This document shows, one piece after another, positions 18,451 to 26,781 of a DNA stretch of 64,000 nucleotides. The translations under genes were made by a program, and so were the position numbers. Position 1 is the stretch's first letter. The number at the start of each line of letters is the position of its first letter. This DNA is from Sphaerisporangium fuscum (GTDB lineage Bacteria > Actinomycetota > Actinomycetes > Streptosporangiales > Streptosporangiaceae): assembly GCF_018531465.1 (NCBI RefSeq), contig NZ_JAHDTF010000019.1:166955-230954 (forward strand), read 5' to 3'. The notes below the pieces were generated by a model. That model saw only the letters and a program-made list of their open reading frames with translations. It was not told the DNA's origin and did not search any database.

Positions 18451-19730
18451 CACTCGCCTCCCCCGTGGCGAGAGCCACCATCGCCGCGCTCCTGGCCGTT
18501 CCGGCCCATGCCGAGGACCACGAGGCCGCCGATGACCGCCAGGCCCAGCAGAACGGCGCCGAAGACGGTGGCGCCGCCGGTGAGGCCGATGGCGTCGCTG
18601 AGGTAGCCGGCCGCGACGGGCAGGGCGCCGGCGGGCAGGTAGCCGCCGACGTTGAGGGCGGCGTTGGCCTCGGCCAGATGCTGCGGCGGGACGCCTGTGT
18701 TGAGCAGGGACAGCCCGCCGAGCTGCCCCATGCCCTGCCCGGCGCCGGCCAGCAGGGCGGCGGCGACGAGCATCGGGACGGACGAGGCGTTCACGGCGGC
18801 GACCAGGGCCGCCATGCTGATCGTGGTGCTCACCGCGCCCGCGATGAGGATGGTGCGCCGGCGCAGCCTCTGGACGGCGAGCTGCACCCCGGTGGCGGCG
18901 AGGAACATCACGAACGCCATGGCGCCCGCGACGACGCGGCTGGTGGTGCCCAGCAGGCCGGACAGCAGCGAGGGCCCCAGGGACAGCACGAACGAGGTCG
19001 CGGTGATGCCCGGGGCGAACACGGCGACGCCGAGGATGAGCTGCCGGCCGTTGCCATGGGGGACGCGCGGCAGGCGTACCCAGGCCCCCGTGCCGGGCGT
19101 GGCCGGGCGCGGGACGGGCATGCGCCGGACCGCGAGGACGGCGGTGACCAGCAGCACGGTCTCGACGGCGAAGACGGTGACGGTCGGGCCGGGCAGGAGC
19201 TCGGACAGCACACCGGCCAGCAGCGGTCCGAGTCCCGCCCCGAAGACCATGGAGCAGGAGGCGAGCAGCGCGGCGAGCCGTTTGCGGGCCGGCCCGGCCA
19301 CGTCGGTGACCGCCGCCATGCCGGCCGAGACGACGGCGCCGACGGCGACGCCCGTGAACAGGCGGGCCACGATCAGCGCGGCCACACTCGACGCGGTCGC
19401 GAAGATCCCGGAGGCGGCGAGGGCGAGGGCGAGCGCGGGCAGCAGCACCCGCTTGCGTCCGAGCCGGTCGGACACCACGCCGGAGACGAGCAGGGAGCCG
19501 AGCAGCCCGGCGATGTAGCAGGCGAAGATCACGGTGAGCGTGCCCCTGGAGAACCCGATGTCGCGCTGCCACAGCACGTACAGCGGGGTCGCCGCGTTGG
19601 ACAGCACGAACACGGCGGTGACCGGCCAGGCGGCCAGCCATACCCACCAGGTCGGAGCCGGGGAGGCCCCGGGACGCTCGCCCGCGGCGGCGCGGATCGC
19701 CTCCTCGGCCATGATCCGGCTATCTGACAC
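18447..19730 (-). CDS. MFS transporter (12-TMS, YcaD/drug-exporter type)
   Basis: A 427-residue protein with about 12 membrane segments. Signatures include SNAATPLYVLWQ in TM1, VSDRLGRKRVLLPAL after TM2 and a glycine-rich GAGLGPLLAGVLSELLPG. The start is taken as GTG 19730 because GGGAGG lies 5 bp upstream; an upstream extension to 19793 would run through the operator sites. Its stop codon overlaps that of the converging P450 by 3 bp. Divergent from an ArsR-like regulator, whose three operator-like sites lie upstream of this gene. Confidence 0.9.
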
Positions 19731-19752
19731 GGCATCCTCCCAGCACGACGAC

Positions 19753-19820
19753 AGTACGACTTGACTCGAATAAGTACGAGCGGAGTCGAACATAACATGC
19801 TGTACGATTGGAGTCGTACA
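19753..19820. promoter_or_regulatory. Three operator-like repeats between MFS and ArsR genes
   Basis: Three copies of GTACGA-N4/5-(A)GTCG/CTCG start at 19754, 19774 and 19802. The third is the perfect inverted repeat TGTACGA-N6-TCGTACA (19801-19820). They fill the divergent promoter region and are the natural binding sites of the adjacent winged-helix regulator. Confidence 0.6.
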
Positions 19821-19847
19821 AGGGGACCGCGAAGGAAGGAGCCGCCG

Positions 19848-20216
19848 GTGCCGACCGTGGCCGCCGTCAAGGAACTACCGGAGCCTCCCGGCCTCCCCCA
19901 GCCGCTGCCCGAACCGGCGCTGGAGGAGCTGCGTCTGGAGACGGTGATGGGCGCGCTGAGCGACCCGCTGCGCATGCGCATCGTGCAGAAGCTGCTGCTG
20001 GAGCGCGAGCAGTTCGACCACCCCTGCGGCTGGTTCGGCCTCGACCGCCCGAAGTCGTCGCTCACTCACCACTTCAAGGCGTTGCGCGAGGCCGGCATCA
20101 TCAGGCAGCGCCAGTACGGCCTGGAGCGCCGCAGCCACGTCCGCGTCGCCGACCTCGACACCCGCTTCCCCGGCCTGCTGGCCCTGGTGACGGCCTGGAC
20201 CCCGGCCCCCCGCTGA
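19848..20216 (+). CDS. ArsR-like winged-helix transcriptional regulator
   Basis: A 122-residue protein. A Pro-rich start (PPGLPQPLPEPALEE) is followed by the winged helix: VMGALSDPLRMRIVQKLL, then PKSSLTHHFKALREAGIIRQRQYGLE, the recognition helix and wing. No obvious metal-binding cysteine pair is present (one Cys in FDHPCGWFG), so the signal is probably organic. GTG 19848 has a strong AAGGAAGGA 7 bp upstream. Divergent from the MFS pump and likely its repressor. Confidence 0.87.
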   Translation: MPTVAAVKELPEPPGLPQPLPEPALEELRLETVMGALSDPLRMRIVQKLLLEREQFDHPCGWFGLDRPKSSLTHHFKALREAGIIRQRQYGLERRSHVRVADLDTRFPGLLALVTAWTPAPR

Positions 20217-20281
20217 CCGCGCCGCCGTCATCGCGTGGCTCCTGCGAGATTGAACCGTGGCCGTACGCCGCGGGGACGGCC

Positions 20282-20530
20282 GTGCCGCTGGGCGCCGACG
20301 TATGGCTGTACCTGGCTTTCGACGACGATCGCCGGCACCTGCCCGTTTCGGGCGGGCTACCCGACGAGGTCTACCGCGACGACCCCCCGCCGCGGCTGCC
20401 GTTCGACGCGTTCCGGCCCGACGTGGACGTGTTCCTCATGACGCTGGCACGGCTGCCGGAGGTCCGCCGGCCATGGCTCCGGGCGATCTATGACCAGGTG
20501 AGGGAACACCGATACAGTCACCCGTTCTAG
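20282..20530 (+). CDS. Small hypothetical protein (possible remnant)
   Basis: An 82-residue frame from GTG 20282 reading PLGADVWLYLAFDDDRRHLP and LPEVRRPWLRAIYDQVREH. The amino-acid pattern (acidic and aromatic residues mixed, a plausible final helix) looks more like protein than the other frames, but there is no good ribosome-binding site and the frame is open upstream to the ArsR gene. It could be the tail of a decayed gene. No family recognised. Confidence 0.35.
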   Translation: MPLGADVWLYLAFDDDRRHLPVSGGLPDEVYRDDPPPRLPFDAFRPDVDVFLMTLARLPEVRRPWLRAIYDQVREHRYSHPF

Positions 20531-20553
20531 AGATCAGCCGGCGGTGGGGAGTG

Positions 20554-20580
20554 CCTGCCGACACCGCGGGTGCCGGCAGG
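20554..20580. terminator. Hairpin between converging genes
   Basis: 12-bp arms with a single mismatch (20554-20565 and 20569-20580) and a 3-nt loop, in the gap before the stop of the secreted protein on the minus strand. Probable terminator. Confidence 0.55.
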
Positions 20581-20587
20581 CGGTTGG

Positions 20588-21181
20588 TCAGGAGACTCTG
20601 TCGAAGCGGAACGAGGTGCGGCCGTTGGCGTCGGTCCAGACGTCGGCCGCGTTCGCCACGCCGGTGTTGTCGTTGCGCTGGACCTCCAGGCGGATCGTCG
20701 TGGGACCGCTCACGGTGACGAGCTCGCTGATCGGAGCGGTCACGTTGCCGCCGACGGCCCCGGCCGCCAGAAGGGTGTTGTCGTAGACCTGGTTGAGGAT
20801 GCGCTCGCTGTTCGGCAGGGCGGCGCCGGAGGTGACGTCCCAGAGACGGCCGACGATGTACACGTTGACGGGCGGAAGCCCGGTGAGCCGTGTCCGGACG
20901 TTCAGATCGAGCGCGTACGTTCCGGCCTGGGGCAGAGTCACCTCCAACCCGGTGTTGACCCACGTGCCCGACACGGTGGGCAGGAGGTTGACGCGCGCGG
21001 GCAGATAGGCGATGCCCGAGGGCCAGGCCAGCTGATGGTGCTCAGTGGAGGGGACCGGGACCGGGTCCGCGGCTGCCGCCGCCGGCATGGCGGCACCACC
21101 GATCGCCAGGACGGCGGCGCCCGCGGCGATCAGGCATGCCCGCCTGCTCGAGATGAAGGCCTTGCCACAAAGATTGGACAA
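20588..21181 (-). CDS. Secreted protein of unknown function
   Basis: A 197-residue protein with a Sec-type signal peptide (RRACLIAAGAAVLAIGGAAMPAAAAA, cleavage near residue 38). The mature part is rich in Val, Thr and Asn and has alternating strand-like segments (GTYALDLNVRTRL, TIRLEVQRNDNTGVANAADVW), suggesting a beta-sandwich; the pattern recalls C1q/TNF-like or carbohydrate-binding jelly rolls, without a diagnostic motif. TTG 21181 is preceded by GTGGGAG at 6-nt spacing and no ATG or GTG is available before the signal peptide. Exported and probably released. Confidence 0.75.
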   Translation of the reverse strand: MSNLCGKAFISSRRACLIAAGAAVLAIGGAAMPAAAAADPVPVPSTEHHQLAWPSGIAYLPARVNLLPTVSGTWVNTGLEVTLPQAGTYALDLNVRTRLTGLPPVNVYIVGRLWDVTSGAALPNSERILNQVYDNTLLAAGAVGGNVTAPISELVTVSGPTTIRLEVQRNDNTGVANAADVWTDANGRTSFRFDRVS

Positions 21182-21533
21182 ACTGAACTCCCACAGCTCG
21201 GGTTGCAGAGTTGACCGTGCACATCACACGGCCCGATTCACGGCCGCGTACGACCCACGTCAGGGGGAACCGGTCCATGAGCTGAGCGGCCCGCCACAGG
21301 CACGGGCACATACAGCGGCGGTACGGGTCGTCACACGAGCGCGATCATTCTCTGCGGGTCGGAGCGGGAGCGGGCTCGCCGTACGTATGTGTCGGGCCTC
21401 GAAAAGGTAAACGATCAATGCGGCGATGCGGCTGGTGATCTTCCAAAATACGTTGAGGCGGGAGCGAAAGCGGCGGTGGAGCGGCTTGGATGGGGGCCCT
21501 GACACACGACGACGATGAAGAGGTGAGCGCCCG
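21182..21533. other. Divergent intergenic region, no gene seen
   Basis: 352 bp between two divergent genes for secreted proteins. Short open frames exist but none has a plausible start and protein-like composition. It must hold both promoters; TTGACC at 21211 and an A-rich patch near 21400-21420 are the only hints. Confidence 0.5.
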
Positions 21534-22289
21534 ATGAGGCGACATGCGGTGCTGTGCATGCCGCTGGTGACGGTGTCGGTGCTGATGGGGGCGGCGGGGC
21601 CCGCCGCGGCCCAGAGTCCTGCCGAGGTCGCCACTCCTGACGCGGCGAGGCGGGCGACCGGTGACTACGGCCAGTACTCGCGGATGTTCGAGCGCAGCGC
21701 CGGGCAGTACTGGGCCGACGGGAAGGCCGCCGGGCAGTGGGCGTGGAAGCCGCTGTCCAGCACGGTGTCGGAGATCAGCTGGGGCGACCCGGCGCAGTGG
21801 CCCCCGGACTACGCGGAGAAGTTCGTCCACAGTGGCGAGTGGGTGATGCTCGACGGCTGGCGAGGAAACGGCACGTACTACACCCTCAGGGTGACCAAGG
21901 AACAGATCGGCAACGCGAGCTGCGGCGACCTGCGCACCCTGGCCACCTCCGGGCGTCAGCACTACGTGAAGTGGGACATTCCCGCGCAGGGGTACTGCCT
22001 GAAGGCCTGGGGCACGCTCACGGAGAAGTCGTCAGGGAAGGTGGTCCAGTTCGGGCACACGCAGATCTGGTCGCCGCCCGCGCCCTGTTCCAACCCTCAT
22101 CTCGGCGCGCAGACCTGCATCAAGCAGTGGGAATCCTGGTGGGACGACAAGGACGCCCCCGGCAAGCCGATCACCAGGAAGCTGGACCGCGACCAGCTCA
22201 TCGCCCGCGGCCACGGCATGGCGTTCTCCATCCACCAGTACTTCCCGAAGCCCTGGCAAGCCGACGCCAAGTCCTACTGGAACTGGTAA
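21534..22289 (+). CDS. Secreted protein of unknown function
   Basis: A 251-residue protein with a Sec signal peptide (hydrophobic residues 6-25, cleavage near AAAQS). The mature part is rich in Trp and Tyr and has four cysteines (ASCGDL, GYCLKAW, PPCSNPH, QTCIKQW) that could form two disulfides. Segments such as YYTLRVTKEQIG and QHYVKWDIPAQGYCLKAWG look like a compact beta-rich exported domain. No catalytic motif recognised. ATG 21534 follows GAAGAGGTGAG by about 10 bp. Confidence 0.75.
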   Translation: MRRHAVLCMPLVTVSVLMGAAGPAAAQSPAEVATPDAARRATGDYGQYSRMFERSAGQYWADGKAAGQWAWKPLSSTVSEISWGDPAQWPPDYAEKFVHSGEWVMLDGWRGNGTYYTLRVTKEQIGNASCGDLRTLATSGRQHYVKWDIPAQGYCLKAWGTLTEKSSGKVVQFGHTQIWSPPAPCSNPHLGAQTCIKQWESWWDDKDAPGKPITRKLDRDQLIARGHGMAFSIHQYFPKPWQADAKSYWNW

Positions 22290-22350
22290 CCCGGCACAAA
22301 GAACCCGGCACCACCGCACGACGCCCCTCTCCGCCCCCGCAGACCCTCAA

Positions 22351-22640
22351 AACCGGCACCGCGACGGCGGGAAGGATGCACGGCGAAACCAGTCCCGCCC
22401 CACAACACCGTCCCCGCCCATCACAGCGCTTTCAAACCCGGCGCCGCGACGGCAGGGGACGGTCCAGCCCCGCCGCACAACACCCTCCCCGCCCATCACG
22501 GGACTTTCACAACCGGCCCGCGACAGCGGGGGACGATCCAGCCCCGCCGCACGGCACCCTCCCCGCCGATCACGGGGCTTACACAACCGGCGCCGCGACG
22601 GCGGGAAGAAGGTACGGCGAAACCGGCGCCGCCGTACGGC
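22351..22640. repeat. Imperfect tandem repeat, about 75-84 bp units, four copies
   Basis: Units begin with AACCGGCNCCGCGACGGCGGG-like sequence at 22351, 22435, 22511 and 22585. The first three continue into CCCCGCC-rich sequence with CCCATCAC. The last ends in a hairpin (arms 22612-22619 and 22630-22637). The loop core GGCGAAACCGGCGCC recurs at 42014-42028. The stretch lies between a secreted-protein gene and the DUF397 gene and is not coding in any convincing frame. Confidence 0.7.
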
Positions 22641-22682
22641 GAGGACCTGGCGAGGGATCGGTGCCGTGCCAGGCAGGAAAGG

Positions 22683-22886
22683 TCAGGTGTTGAAGTGGCC
22701 ACCCTTGATGCCGCTAAGGAACGTCGCCCACTCCCCCGGTGCGCAGGTCAAAGCCGAGCCCGCCAAATCCTTGCTGTCGCGGACACCGACGACACCGGGA
22801 AGGTTCGAGGCAACCTCCACACACTCACCTGCATCGGCGCTGAAGCTGCTCTTGCGCCACGACGCGCCCCGAAGATCACGTATCAA
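22683..22886 (-). CDS. DUF397-domain protein
   Basis: A 67-residue protein with the DUF397 signature: ASWRKSSFSADAGECVEVA, then VGVRDSKD and GEWATFLSGIKGG at the end. DUF397 proteins are small actinomycete-specific partners of Scr1-like XRE regulators and are thought to act with them in a switch affecting development or antibiotic production. The TTG start at 22886 overlaps the 3' end of the XRE gene by 11 bp, and no other start precedes the conserved core. Translation is coupled to the regulator. Confidence 0.88.
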   Translation of the reverse strand: MIRDLRGASWRKSSFSADAGECVEVASNLPGVVGVRDSKDLAGSALTCAPGEWATFLSGIKGGHFNT

Positions 22887-23700
22887 TGTGGTTCACCGCT
22901 TCCTCTATGAGCCGGAGTGACTGCTTGAACGGTACGGCTTCTGCCCTGATCGCGTCATAGCGCCGGAGCAACTCCATCAGCACCTGAGGATCGTCCAGTG
23001 TGCGCCCTACCGGTTGAACGTCCACGTATGCGGCGTACACGTGGTTGTTCCGTTCGGCGATGATGAAGCCGCCCTGTAGCCCGCAATGCGGCCGGGCCTC
23101 GTAAGGGACGATCTGGATCGTCACATTGGGGAGCTGAGCGATCTCCAGCAGGTAGCGCAGTTGCTCCCGCATGATCTCGGGGCTCCCGACAGGATGGCGG
23201 ATGACATCCTCGTCGAGGATCACATGGAACACTGGCGGATTCTCTCGGTGGAGGATCGCCTGCCTTTGTAGGCGATTCGTGAGCTTTTCCTCAAGCTCCT
23301 CGTCGGTAATGCCCGGCCAGCTGGCCAGCACAGCCCGCGCATACGCCTCCGTCTGCAGCAGACCTGGGATGACCATGGGCTGCCACGTCCGTAGGCAGTG
23401 GGCGCGTGCTTCCTCGTCCAGCCAGGACAGGAGGTACTGCGGCGCCCTGTTCCGGACGATGCCCAAGTACAGCCTCGTCATGACGCCGTCGAGGCCGAAG
23501 ACCTGGTCGCAGAGTTTTGCGAAGTCCTCCGACGGGGGCCTTTTGGCCTGTTCGACCATGTTGACCATGGAGTCGGAGTACTTGAGGCGGGCTCCGAGTT
23601 GCCGCTGGGTGAGCTTCGCCGCCTGACGAAGGCGTTGCAGCTCGAACGCGAACTGGGCGAGCGGGGACTCGTAAGGGTCTCTTTCGCGGTTGGGGGGCAC
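22876..23700 (-). CDS. XRE-family regulator, Scr1-like (HTH plus DUF5753)
   Basis: A 274-residue protein. N-terminal XRE HTH at about 15-70 (FAFELQRLRQAAKLTQRQLGARL, then SMVNMVEQAKRPPS), followed by the DUF5753 domain (YLLSWLDEEARA, VIPGLLQTEAYARAVL, then VTIQIVPYEA and GGFIIAE). These regulators pair with DUF397 proteins, as here. GTG 23700. The upstream 800 bp contains no obvious gene and presumably its promoter; AT-rich stretches occur at 23710-23760. Confidence 0.93.
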   Translation of the reverse strand: MPPNRERDPYESPLAQFAFELQRLRQAAKLTQRQLGARLKYSDSMVNMVEQAKRPPSEDFAKLCDQVFGLDGVMTRLYLGIVRNRAPQYLLSWLDEEARAHCLRTWQPMVIPGLLQTEAYARAVLASWPGITDEELEEKLTNRLQRQAILHRENPPVFHVILDEDVIRHPVGSPEIMREQLRYLLEIAQLPNVTIQIVPYEARPHCGLQGGFIIAERNNHVYAAYVDVQPVGRTLDDPQVLMELLRRYDAIRAEAVPFKQSLRLIEEAVNHIDT

Positions 23701-24506
23701 GTTTCACCTACCTGTCCGAAAAATCAGCGCTTAAGAGGATTAGCCGGTTCGCTTACACGGCTGTGAGCACATGTGACCCGGTACCGCTGCTGACGATGCG
23801 CTCTCAACGTCATTCTGAGGACCGGATGACGACCGCGCACGGGTTTTCAAAAAGAAAGACAGGTGAAAGAAGAAAGCCGCTACCGGAAGGGCTGAAGCCC
23901 TCGCAGCACACCCCTCCACCTCCTCATACGTATATACGCATACGACAGGTGAACCACAGCGGGCAGAGCGCGCACGACCCGTACACGCGCCGCTCGTTCG
24001 CGCATTCATACGGGACATGGAGTCGTTCAATTCAAAGGGTGGGGCCACCTCTTGGCCACGACAGAAACCGGACGGAATGTCACACCGGCAGCCGGATTTC
24101 GAGCCGTACCAGGAGGCCTCGGGCGCGCGAATCGCCTGGGGGGCCCTGTCGCACCCCTGAACGCCGGTCCCTGGCACAGCGCGGTCTGCCATGGTCCGGG
24201 CCCCGCTGGCAGGGTTGATGTGTCACGGCCGCCCGACCGGAGAGGAGACACCAGCATGCGGACCACACCATCGGGCGCCGACCGCCCCAGGCCGGGGCCT
24301 GGCCGCCGCCCGCACCGCGGGAACCACCGCCCGCGCCGCAGGAACGGCCGCCCGTGCCGCGGTTCGAGATACCGGAACGGCCCGGTCGGTGTCACCGGCT
24401 TGGGAGGCATGGGCATGACGTCGAGCCCACGGGACGACTCCCCTCAGGACGCCCTGCCCGCCCCCGTCGGCGGCCGCCACTGATCCATCCCGAAGGAAGA
24501 AATTCG
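23701..24506. other. Long region without a convincing gene
   Basis: About 800 bp between the XRE gene and the alcohol dehydrogenase. The left part (23701-24030) is less GC-rich, with A-runs near 23850-23880, and looks regulatory. The right part holds a 75-codon frame from ATG 24256 to 24483 with GGAG 8 bp upstream, but its product is a low-complexity Arg/Pro/Gly chain that high-GC DNA gives by chance. In another frame 24300-24380 reads as a Pro-rich linker with FEIPERP, possibly a relic. Nothing else seen. Confidence 0.4.
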
Positions 24507-25541
24507 ATGCGAGCGACTTTGATGTACGGCGCCGGTGACGTGCGCGTGGAGGACGTCCCCGACCCGAAGATCCAGAACCCGACCGACGCCGTCGTGCGCG
24601 TGGTGCGTTCGTGCGTCTGCGGTAGCGACCTGTGGCCGTACGGGTCGATGCCGGCCGCCGAGCAGGGCAGGCGCATGGGGCACGAGTTCCTCGGCGTCGT
24701 GGAGGACATCGGCTCGGAGGTGTCCGGGTTGAAGCGTGGCGACCTGGTCGTCGCGCCGTTCGTCTGGGCGGACGGCACCTGCGACTTCTGCGCCGAGGGC
24801 CTGCACCCGTCCTGCCGTAACGGTGGCCGTTACGGTTTGGACGGCGTGGACGGCGGCCAGGGCGAGGCCGTGCGGGTGCCGCAGGCCCAGGGGACGCTGG
24901 TGAAGCTGCCCGTAGGCGAGGACTCCGCGCTGCTGCCCTCGCTGCTCACTTTGTCCGATGTGCTCTGCACGGGCCACCACGGCGCGGTGACGTCCCGGGT
25001 CGGGCCCGGGACGTCCGTGACGGTGGTCGGCGACGGCGCGGTGGGGCTGTCGGCGGTGCTGGCCGCCAGGCGGCTGGGCGCCGAGCGGATCATCCTGATG
25101 GGCCGGCACAAGGACCGCACCGACCTGGGCCGCGAGTTCGGCGCCACCGACGTGATCGCCGAGCGCGGCGAGGAGGCGGTCGAGCGGGTGCGGGAGCTGA
25201 CCGGCGGCGACGGGACGCACGCGGTGGTGGAGGCCGTCGGCACCGAGCAGTCGATGGACGTGGCGCTCGGCGTGGTGCGCGCCGGCGGCGCGATCAGCAG
25301 GCTGGGCGTGCCGCAGTACAACGAGGTCCCGTTGGGGCGCGACACCTTCATGCGCAACATCACCGTCACCGGCGGCCCCGCGCCCGCCCGCGCGTACATC
25401 GAGGAGCTGCTTCCCGACATCCTCGACGGGAAGATCGAGCCGGGCCGGGTGTTCGACCGTACGGTCGGCCTGGAGGAGGTGCCGGACGGCTACCGCGCGA
25501 TGGCGGCCCGCGAGGCGCTGAAGGTGCTCATCCAGCCCTGA
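24507..25541 (+). CDS. Zinc-dependent alcohol dehydrogenase (MDR superfamily)
   Basis: A 344-residue medium-chain dehydrogenase. The catalytic zinc ligands are visible in RSCVCGSDLW (Cys near 38) and GHEFLGVVEDIG (GHE at about 58-60). The usual four-cysteine structural zinc loop is reduced here: only CDFCAEGLHPSC is present. The coenzyme motif VVGDGAVGLSAVLAARRLGA is near 175-193. Reversible oxidation of an alcohol with NAD(P). ATG 24507 follows GAAGGAAGA. It converges on a second MDR gene across a hairpin and tandem repeat. Confidence 0.88.
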   Translation: MRATLMYGAGDVRVEDVPDPKIQNPTDAVVRVVRSCVCGSDLWPYGSMPAAEQGRRMGHEFLGVVEDIGSEVSGLKRGDLVVAPFVWADGTCDFCAEGLHPSCRNGGRYGLDGVDGGQGEAVRVPQAQGTLVKLPVGEDSALLPSLLTLSDVLCTGHHGAVTSRVGPGTSVTVVGDGAVGLSAVLAARRLGAERIILMGRHKDRTDLGREFGATDVIAERGEEAVERVRELTGGDGTHAVVEAVGTEQSMDVALGVVRAGGAISRLGVPQYNEVPLGRDTFMRNITVTGGPAPARAYIEELLPDILDGKIEPGRVFDRTVGLEEVPDGYRAMAAREALKVLIQP

Positions 25542-25550
25542 GGCACGTGA

Positions 25551-25577
25551 GCCGGCCCCGCTTGCGGCGGGGCCGGC
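25551..25577. terminator. Terminator hairpin after the alcohol dehydrogenase
   Basis: Perfect 11-bp GC-only arms (25551-25561 and 25567-25577) with loop TTGCG, 10 bp after the stop. It abuts the tandem repeat at 25578. Confidence 0.75.
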
Positions 25578-25790
25578 GACGATCAGTCGACCATGACCAG
25601 CTTGCCCGGAGCTGGGCGGGCCCGCGACGATCAGTCCAGGTCCATGACCAGCCTGCCCGGAGTCGGGCAGGCCCGCGACGATCAGTCCAGGTCCATGACC
25701 AGCCTGCCCGGAGTCGGGCAGGCGGGCGACGATCAGTCCAGGTCCATGACCAGCCTGCCCGGAGTCGGGCAGGCGGGCGATGGTCAGTCG
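25578..25790. repeat. Tandem 51-bp repeats derived from a gene 3' end plus hairpin
   Basis: Units start at 25578 (48 bp, diverged), 25626, 25677, 25728 (51 bp each, nearly identical) and 25779. The last is the true 3' end of the minus-strand quinone oxidoreductase. Read on the minus strand, each unit repeats the gene's final codons and stop (VMDLD-stop) followed by an inverted repeat GCCTGCCCG-ACTC-CGGGCAGGC or a variant. The array therefore stacks three or four terminator-like hairpins between converging genes. Confidence 0.85.
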
Positions 25791-26692
25791 AGGTCCATGA
25801 CCGCCTTGCCCGGAATGCGGCGGCCGAACAGGGCCTCGACGGCCTCGCCGAACCTCGTCCAGCTCCCGCGCCAGCCCACCCCCGGGTCCAGGACGCCACG
25901 AGCGGTCAGGTCGACGAGAGTGGCCAGGTCGGGGCCGGGTTCGGCGGCGTCGCCGAACGAACGCAGCGACTTGGCCGCCCCGAGCGCGAAGATCGAGTTC
26001 GGTGGGAACACCGCCGGCTCGCCGGACGCCCAGCCGATGCTCTCCAGTACCCCGCCCGGCTTGAGCAGGCCCCACGCGGCGACCAGGTGCGCTCCCCCGA
26101 CGTTCTCCAGCACCACGTCCACCGGCTCCGTGACCGTGTCGAGCCCGACCACCACCTCGTCCGCCCCCAGCGCCGCCAGCCCCTCCCCGCGGGCGGGCGA
26201 TCCGACTGACGCGACGACGTACGCGCCGGCATGCTTGGCGAGCTGGACGGCCGCCCGGCCGACACCGCCCGAGGCCCCGGTGACGAGCACCCTGCGGCCG
26301 AGGACGAGACCCGCGTCACGCAGGGTCCGCAGCGCGGTGATCCCGACCAGGGGCAACGCCGCGGCGGCGGCGAGGTCGACCTTCTCCGGGACGACCGCGA
26401 CACTGTCCGTGCCGAACACCGCTCGCTCTCCCCACGCTCCCGGGCCGAACGCCACCACCCGCTCGCCCACGGCGGGACCGCTGCCGTCCTCGGCGGCCTG
26501 GACGACGTACCCGGCCGCGTCGTACCCGAGCACCGTCCCGGCGGGCTGGAAGCCCAGGTGACGGACCTCCCCGAAGTTGACGGACGCGTGCCGCACCTCC
26601 ACGGTCACCTGGTCCGGGGCCGGGACCGGCTCGGGGGCCTCGGCGTGGCGGTACCCCTCGGTCGTCTCGGGGGCGGAAATCAAGGCGCGCAT
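25784..26692 (-). CDS. Zinc-binding/quinone oxidoreductase family protein (MDR)
   Basis: A 302-residue MDR enzyme without zinc ligands. GroES-like N-terminal half (EVRHASVNFGEVRHLG, GYDAAGYVVQ); Rossmann half with VTGASGGVGRAAVQLAKHAGA near 137-157. Typical NADPH-dependent quinone or enone reductase. ATG 26692 has GGAGG 7 bp upstream. Its final residues (GKAVMDLD) are the source of the downstream tandem repeat. Divergent from a TetR gene with two palindromic operators, so it is probably induced by its substrate. Confidence 0.9.
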   Translation of the reverse strand: MRALISAPETTEGYRHAEAPEPVPAPDQVTVEVRHASVNFGEVRHLGFQPAGTVLGYDAAGYVVQAAEDGSGPAVGERVVAFGPGAWGERAVFGTDSVAVVPEKVDLAAAAALPLVGITALRTLRDAGLVLGRRVLVTGASGGVGRAAVQLAKHAGAYVVASVGSPARGEGLAALGADEVVVGLDTVTEPVDVVLENVGGAHLVAAWGLLKPGGVLESIGWASGEPAVFPPNSIFALGAAKSLRSFGDAAEPGPDLATLVDLTARGVLDPGVGWRGSWTRFGEAVEALFGRRIPGKAVMDLD

Positions 26693-26710
26693 GACAGAAC
26701 CTCCACGGAT

Positions 26711-26765
26711 ATCCGGACCGACAGTCCGGATGTGTGCAGGCGATACTATACGGACCAACAGTCCG
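26711..26765. promoter_or_regulatory. Two palindromic operators between MDR and TetR genes
   Basis: ATCCGGAC-CGACA-GTCCGGAT (26711-26731) has perfect 8-bp arms. A second site, CGGAC-CAACA-GTCCG (26751-26765), shares the core CGGAC-N5-GTCCG. Centres are 37 bp apart. They sit directly upstream of the MDR start and of the TetR start respectively, a classical TetR layout. Confidence 0.65.
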
Positions 26766-26781
26766 ATTACCAGGAGACGCC

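Noticed and set aside
22351..22640. CRISPR or protein-coding repeat
   Set aside because: Repeat units are imperfect and of variable length, without conserved repeat/spacer alternation, and no frame gives plausible protein.
24256..24483. Small basic protein gene
   Set aside because: Despite a good ribosome-binding site the product is an Arg/Pro/Gly low-complexity chain; kept only as a note in the intergenic entry.
25578..25790. CRISPR array
   Set aside because: Units are contiguous 51-bp direct copies with no unique spacers, and they match the adjacent gene's 3' end; no cas genes nearby.
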